Origin: Chamaecrista fasciculata
Lineage: Eukaryota > Streptophyta > Magnoliopsida > Fabales > Fabaceae
Direction: 5' to 3'
DNA length: 64,000 nucleotides
Assembly: GCA_003254925.1 (NCBI GenBank)
Contig: QANZ01004658.1
Coordinates: 1 to 64,000, forward strand
A program made the position numbers and the translations under genes. Under the pieces are notes generated by a model. That model was not told the DNA's origin. It did not search any database and worked only from the letters and a program-made list of their open reading frames with translations. This document shows positions 58,388-64,000 of the stretch, in pieces. Each line of letters starts with the position of its first letter. Positions within the stretch are counted from its first letter, which is position 1.

Positions 58388-60444
58388 ATGGATTTGGACG
58401 ATTTCCGATCCATATTGGAGACTGCCGGCGTTGACGTATGGACTTTCATCGACACCGCAATCACCGTCGCTTCTTTGGATAACGGCGACGATTTAAAGCG
58501 TCGCAGGGATGGAATCGTTGAACGCCTCTATGCGGTCACTTCGGCTCCTTCATCGTGTCTCAATTGCCGGCCCGATCATACTACAACCAGGTCGAATGAC
58601 AACGGAATCAGGGCTCCAATCAAGAAACAAAGCTCTACTCCACCGGAAAAAAGCCGTGCCTCGCCGGCGACGCCGCAATCGCTTGACGACGAAGATGATG
58701 AGGAGATAGATCCTTACGGAGGCTTGTTCGACGATGAGCAGAAGAAGATTCTGGAGATTAAAGAGCAACTAGAAGACCTTAACCAGGTCTTGTTTACTCG
58801 GTCCTCTTTTCTGTGGTTACTCCTAGATATTATTCACTTTTGGTTGCTAATTAATTGTCTTTGATATCTCGTTGAGTTGATTATTTTGACTTATTTCATC
58901 AGACTGAAGAATCGGTGGTGGAATTGCTACAAAATCTTGCCGACATGGATATTACATTCCAAGCGCTGAAGGTAATTTGTGACTCGAACTGATTTTCCTC
59001 TTGCATAATTTGAAGTTCATTTAAAATTTATTAAATAGCCGGTGTGATTTCTGTAGGAGACTGACATTGGGAGGCACGTGAATTGCTTGCGAAAGCATTC
59101 ATCCAGTGATGTTCGGAGATTGGTGAAGCTCCTTGTCAGGTTTTTGGAAGTGTAAAAAATTTATTGAATAGAAAATATGTATAAATTTGGATGTTCGTTT
59201 GTGCGTAATTTCAGCTCGTGAACGCCACAAATGTTTGAGGTTTTCAGTTTTCACGGGTATTGACTTCAGCTGTATGTGTCCAGGAAATGGAAGGATATTG
59301 TCGACGAATGGGTGAAATCAAATCCACCGGGAGAGCACGCTTCTCTCATGGGTAAATCTTAGGCTTCTTTCAGTAAATTTGTGAGAGTGATCATTGAAAG
59401 TTAGAGAGTTTTCACTAATTTAAAAATGGTAATTGATTTTGTTGATAGCTGATGGAGACTCGCCGCAGCAAAAAAATCCCCAAAACGGGCACCATCAGGT
59501 GACATTTTTTTTTTTCACCCACCTCAGAGGGCTTTTCTCTGGGAAAGACGATGAAAATTTATGCTTTCTTTGGCTTTCTAATATTCCTTATTCCTTCTGC
59601 AGATTCCTGATTTTGCGTACTCACCAAATCCACACAGTGAGTATAGTATTTGATTCGAAGTTTTCTGCCATTCTTTGTTTGTGTATTCCTGTTTGCGTAG
59701 GGTTGATTTGTTTTCTTGGTCATATAGATGGGAGTTCTGGGTCAGAGAGGAACAATTCAGAAGCAGAAGCAAAACCAAAATCGATTCCTCGAAAAGAAGC
59801 TCCACCGAAACCTGCGCCATCAGTCCCTACACCTGCTTCTGCTCCTCCTCTAAACGTACGAATATGAGTTGTAGCCATTTTGGAGGATGAAAATAAAAAT
59901 TTGGGAGGCTTTGCACTCAAAATTTTAGGAACTAAAAAACCAAAATGCACTATTTGTCGAGTTTGGCTCAGTTGAGTAGAGATTATGTGTTTTGTCAGTT
60001 TTCGGAAATGAAGGAGCTGAAGTGAAAAAGCGTCATGATTTTCTTGTTAAATTTGGGCGTGTGTAAGTGTAAGTAATTGTTGGCTAATAATACATGTTTT
60101 GAATAATTGCAGAGACAGAGAGAACAAAGAGAGAGCAATTTTGACGCGGAGAGACTTGCTTCGGCAAGAAGACGGCTTCAAGAGAACTACAAGGAAGCTG
60201 AGAATGGTGGAATTACCGTTTCTACTTTTCTTTTTTTCCTTTACTTGCTAGCTTAGAATTAGTACTTAGTAATAATCTATTTGATAATTGAGATTCTTTC
60301 TGACTGGAAAATGTTGTATTGATAGCGAAAAGGCAAAGAACAATTCAGGTGATGGATATTCACGAGCTTCCAAAACCAAAGGCGAAGAATAGCTTCTTTG
60401 GAAAGAACAAAGGAGGAGGCGGTTCTCAGGGAAGGCACTGGTGA
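58388..60444 (+). CDS. MED26: Mediator subunit 26-type protein (TFIIS N-terminal domain)
   Basis: Nine exons: 58388-58786, 58903-58971, 59057-59139, 59284-59351, 59449-59498, 59603-59636, 59728-59855, 60113-60206 and 60326-60444. All junctions are GT-AG and in phase, giving 347 residues. The N-terminus [20 protein letters not shown] is characteristic of plant MED26b/MED26c. An acidic stretch ([18 protein letters not shown]) is followed by the TFIIS N-terminal (LW) domain at about residues 125-205: [20 protein letters not shown], then [21 protein letters not shown] proline- and lysine-rich linker and a basic, glycine-rich C-terminus ([19 protein letters not shown]) follow. It should act in the nucleus, linking Mediator to RNA polymerase II elongation. 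An in-frame ATG at 58088 is rejected because the extra 100 residues resemble translated leader, not the family. Whether it is the b or c paralogue is not decided. Confidence 0.93.
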
Positions 60445-60860
60445 TAGTACATTGATTTGATTCTATGTGGTCCGGCAAGCTTAGCTACGTGTAAACACTA
60501 AACAGCTTTGCTTTGTGGTGATTGTGGGTGATGCCAAAAACACATCTTGGATGGGCTCAACCCTTTACATTTTGTCCCCACCAAGTTCAAAACTCCTCCT
60601 CTTTTTGTCATGATTTTTATTTATAATTAATAACGAAAAAAAGTGTCATAGGGAAAAAACAGTTGTGAATTTTCGGAGTTTCTTTTTGTTGAAAAAGGTC
60701 TAATTCTTCAACTAAATTGAAATTATTCCGGGGGGCCATATATTACAGGCGGGGCACATGGTTTATGGGAGAAAAAAATGGGTTTGGGGAGGAGAATGAT
60801 TTTGCCATTTTGGTCTGATTTAATCGATTCTTCGTTCATATATGTTTTAATAAAAACTTT
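60445..60860. other. 3' flank of the Mediator gene
   Basis: Likely 3' untranslated region. No further feature was recognised. Confidence 0.5.
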
Positions 60861-62402
60861 TTGGCAAAAGTATTCATTACGTCTCCAAACTTTACACTTG
60901 CTCTCAATTTCGTCCCCAATCTTTCTTTGCTGTCAATTTCGTCCCCAAACTTTACACATGCCGTCAATCTATGAAGCATGGACACTGACACAGACACGAG
61001 ACACGACACGGACACGGACACAGCGACACGTCAAACTCTCAAAATTATGCGACACGACACATCATATATTTATATATATAAATAATTAAATATTCATAAT
61101 TTTTAATAAAAAATTAAAAATTACAATTTTTATTCATAATATATGTCATATCTATTATTATTTTCTCTTGCCTATCATGTTAAAGTTACAAAAAATTAAT
61201 TTATATTCTAAAATTTATGGATATGTGTCGTATCGGTGTCATACGAATGTCGGACACTGACACGTGTCTGACACGGCGACACGCCTTCAAAATAAAGTGT
61301 TCATGCTTCCTAACATACAACCCGTTGAATAATCCTATCTTGCGCTTTTTTCCATCTCACAAGTCCCGACTCGATCGTCAATGGGACAAAAGACTTTCTC
61401 TTGTTACTTGATACCATCAATTTCATTTCAATCTTCTTTAAGCATACTTAAATTTAAGTGTATTTATAACAAGTACTCTGAAAACAATAACAAAAATTAT
61501 TACTTTTATGACTTTTTTAATTCAATTAAAAAAATAAAAGGGACGAGTCGGTTGTTAATAGTATACAGTACACAACTTCTCGATTATTTGTCTGGTGACC
61601 AGATACTACGTGGAAAGGTGTGTTTATTATAATCCTCACGTTATATATTTATCATTTATGGTTGTGACTTGTGAATAACTTTTATGTGTATGGAATAGAT
61701 AGTTAAAATGTTAAATACATTCATGTTTTATCATTCTTGTTTTTATTTGTATTGTAACCCTATGTATCATTTAACATCTACTGTAATTTTAATAAATAAA
61801 TAATCTGTAAAGTTAGAAGTATGCCTTTTCTTTTTTTTAAAGAGCAACATTTTTTTTATTATTTTTTTAAAAAAATAAGTTATCTTTTGAAAATTTCGAA
61901 TGTTTGTACATTTGAGTATTTTATCATTAATTGTGTACTTATTTAAATAAAAAATGCATGGAGCTCTAAAAAAATTTGAGTATTCCATAGCAAACCCCAA
62001 GTTGTAGCTTCCCATTGTAATCTCTCCCTAACTCTATGTTGTGTGGGTGTGCATTTTTTTTTTTGGTAACTTGTGTGGGTGGTGTGCATTTTGATTTTGA
62101 AAAATAGTTGTATACAATTTTATTAAAAATTTATTATTAAAAATAATATATNTAGGATACAGTTTGTCGTTAATTTATTAAAAGAAATTAATTAAAGGGT
62201 AAAATTGACGAAAATGTGAAAGATCGAGGACAAAATTGACAGTTGATGTAAAGTTTGGAGAAGAAATTGACAGCAAAAAAAGATTGGGGATGAAATTGAC
62301 AGTTTGTGTAAAGTTTGGGGACGAAGTTGACAACAAAAAAAGTTTGGGGGCAAAATTGACAGTTAGTGTAAAGTTTGGGGATAAAATTAGTACTTTTGCC
62401 AA
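60861..62402. mobile_element. Inverted-repeat transposon, TTGGCAAAAGTA ends, with nested MITE
   Basis: The ends TTGGCAAAAGTA are inverted. Next to them 'ccccaaactttacac' motifs on the left recur on the right as 'gtgtaaagtttgggg' three or four times. The interior has open frames without a domain and a nested MITE at 60970-61313. An ambiguous base lies at 62152. No target duplication was fixed. Confidence 0.6.
60970..61313. mobile_element. Nested MITE rich in GACAC motifs
   Basis: The left end ATGAAGCATGGACAC and the complement of the right end GGAAGCATGAACAC are inverted repeats. Both arms carry runs of 'gacacggacac' and 'gacacggcgacacg'. Such GAAGCATGGACAC-ended elements are common in plants. 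It is non-coding. Confidence 0.65.
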
Positions 62403-62419
62403 ATTTCTTTTGAGAATTA

Positions 62420-62535
62420 ACAAGCGTTTGATGTAGTGGTTGGAGAGTTACATTCTAGGTGAGAAGACTCAAGTTCGATTACTAGACCGTTACACGGATA
62501 GGCGGAAGGAGGGAGTCCATGACATTATTAAAAAA
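62420..62535 (+). mobile_element. Probable tRNA-derived SINE
   Basis: An A-box-like 'tgatgtagtggttggagag', a B-box-like 'caagttcgattac' near 62471, and a poly-A run at about 62529. It is short and approximate. Confidence 0.55.
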
Positions 62536-62539
62536 AAAT

Positions 62540-64000
62540 CCTTTTGAGAAAAGAAAAATTAGTAATAAATTTATTTATTTTTATTAATGATTAAAAGAAT
62601 ACTTTTTTCGGCTAACTCGTTTAAAGAAAATAAATTCATTTATCTCAACTCTTGGGATAAAATTAGAAAAAAAGTTAACTAAGATTATATTTTAGATTAA
62701 TGATAGAACATGGTGAAAAACTGAAAATAGAATATAGTTTATAATTAGAGAAGTATAATGAGGTTTTTTAGCAAAGAAAAAAAGAGAAATGTGAGTTGAA
62801 ACAAAAAGTTAAAGCGAAGGATAATGGTTGGTTGGGTGTGTGGAATGGGTTTGTTTGTGATGTGAGAGAGGTATGGGGGACCCTGTTGGTTCGGTGGTGC
62901 TATTGCTACAGATATATGATATACGATATATGACATATGCATAATAGAGATAAGACTTAAGAGTCATAGATAGAGATAGACACTTTAATTTTTCTTTTGG
63001 GTACATAGTTAGAGATAGACACTTAAGAGTTAAGACAGTGTAAGTGTAATGTAATGGGTTTTTTTTTTTTTCCTTCTGAATATTTCAACTTTGATGAAGT
63101 GAACGGCTATCATTCATTCCTTTCTTCATGCGCGCGCCACGTGGCTCTTCATTCCAAACATGTAATGTTCGGTTGCTCACGCCCAAACTGAGTAACTGAG
63201 TACAAGTTTAACCACTATTTGTACACATTGTTAATTTAATCCTTTCCTCATGATTGTAGGACAACAATTTTTCCACATTAAAAAAAACAACCAAAAAAGT
63301 TCATGGGTTATGCTATGAAAGATACGGTTGACAAAGCAATTGAGAATTTTATTTCTAAATCTCTCTTCATAAATGCTCTGTACTATGTTAAAAAATAAAG
63401 AAAAAATAAAATTTGACTTCATACAAGGCTTCTCATTGGTTAATAGTGAGTATGTTATAGCAATGGTGAACTCATTGGTTAGTAGCGAGTATGTTATAGC
63501 AATGGTGAACTCTAAAGTGTTACTCAAAGTTCATTCATGGAATAGTACTATCGGCAACGATTCTAACTTCAAGTAATTCAACGAATGTTTGTAGTAAATG
63601 CTGGCGGACAATCGTAAGTACATGAGCTAGCTCTTCCATTTTAACATGTGACTCATACTTGTTTGTACTGGTCACTGCCAATCATCAAGTAGCCAAGTAG
63701 CAAAGCATCAATGAAAAGTTGAAAATAAACACAGGCGAAAGGGAAATGGAAAGGGAAAGGGAAAGCGAAAGGGGGTTAACTTAAACTAAAATGAAAGAGA
63801 ATCGTTAAAAAAAAAAGAGTGGTTTTTTTTTTGTCAAAAAATGCATTACAAAACTAGACAAGCCGGAGAGACCATCATGAGTACAAGAAGGTTAAGAGCA
63901 AATCACTTCAAACACAGGTTTACGCTCCTGACAGACAAAGAGATTTGTAGATCATACAACAAAACTTATTTTAAGCTAGATCTACTCTCCCTAAGCAAAG
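62540..64000. other. Gene-free stretch to the window end
   Basis: No gene was recognised. A CACGTG (G-box) sits in 'gcgcgccacgtggctc' near 63125. The last 160 bases (from about 63842) are less AT-rich and, on the minus strand, end in an A-rich tail, as in the 3' end of a retroposon cut by the window edge. This is not provable here. Confidence 0.4.
63435..63512. repeat. Perfectly abutting 39-base tandem duplication
   Basis: 'attggttaatagtgagtatg...' occurs twice in succession (63435-63473, 63474-63512), with two differences. Confidence 0.85.

Overview
This is an AT-rich nuclear window from a flowering plant, almost certainly a core eudicot. The genes have several short exons with GT-AG introns, the protein families are plant families, and the space between genes is packed with plant transposons. 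It contains one 38-base assembly gap (56409-56446) and five single ambiguous bases (3458, 24373, 27238, 50835, 62152). The species cannot be named from the sequence.

Six host protein genes and one tRNA can be read. (1) and (2) Two short secreted-peptide precursors of the RGF/GOLVEN/CLEL family at 12.2 kb and 20.8 kb (+), a tandem pair. (3) A group X AP2/ERF transcription factor at 24.7-26.0 kb (-). (4) A 17-exon copy of the ribonucleotide reductase large subunit (RNR1) at 33.5-40.5 kb (-). A 1.9 kb LTR element sits inside its sixth coding exon, and several residues invariant in the family are changed, including the catalytic glutamate. (5) A complete CAD/mannitol-dehydrogenase-type alcohol dehydrogenase at 42.6-46.2 kb (-). 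(6) A complete MED26-type Mediator subunit at 58.4-60.4 kb (+). A tRNA-Ile(AAU) lies at 52.4 kb.

Region by region. 0-5 kb is repeats: a foldback element, a Helitron, a hAT-type element and a LINE remnant. 5.0-9.75 kb is a young Copia element with identical LTRs. 9.8-21.2 kb holds the two peptide genes, each downstream of a copy of the same LINE-like remnant, with a Mutator-type element and a SINE between them. 23.6-24.6 kb has small transposons upstream of nothing but the 3' side of the ERF gene. 27.4-29.45 kb is a giant foldback whose arms are degenerate telomere-like repeats. 46.4-49.4 kb is a nest of transposons inside transposons, including a solo LTR with its own minisatellite. 53.4-57.1 kb and 60.9-62.4 kb are further foldback and hAT-type elements.

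The genes do not form a pathway. The main points for a second look are the RNR1 copy, the tandem RGF/GOLVEN pair, the telomere-like foldback, and an internal sequence module shared by elements with different terminal types.
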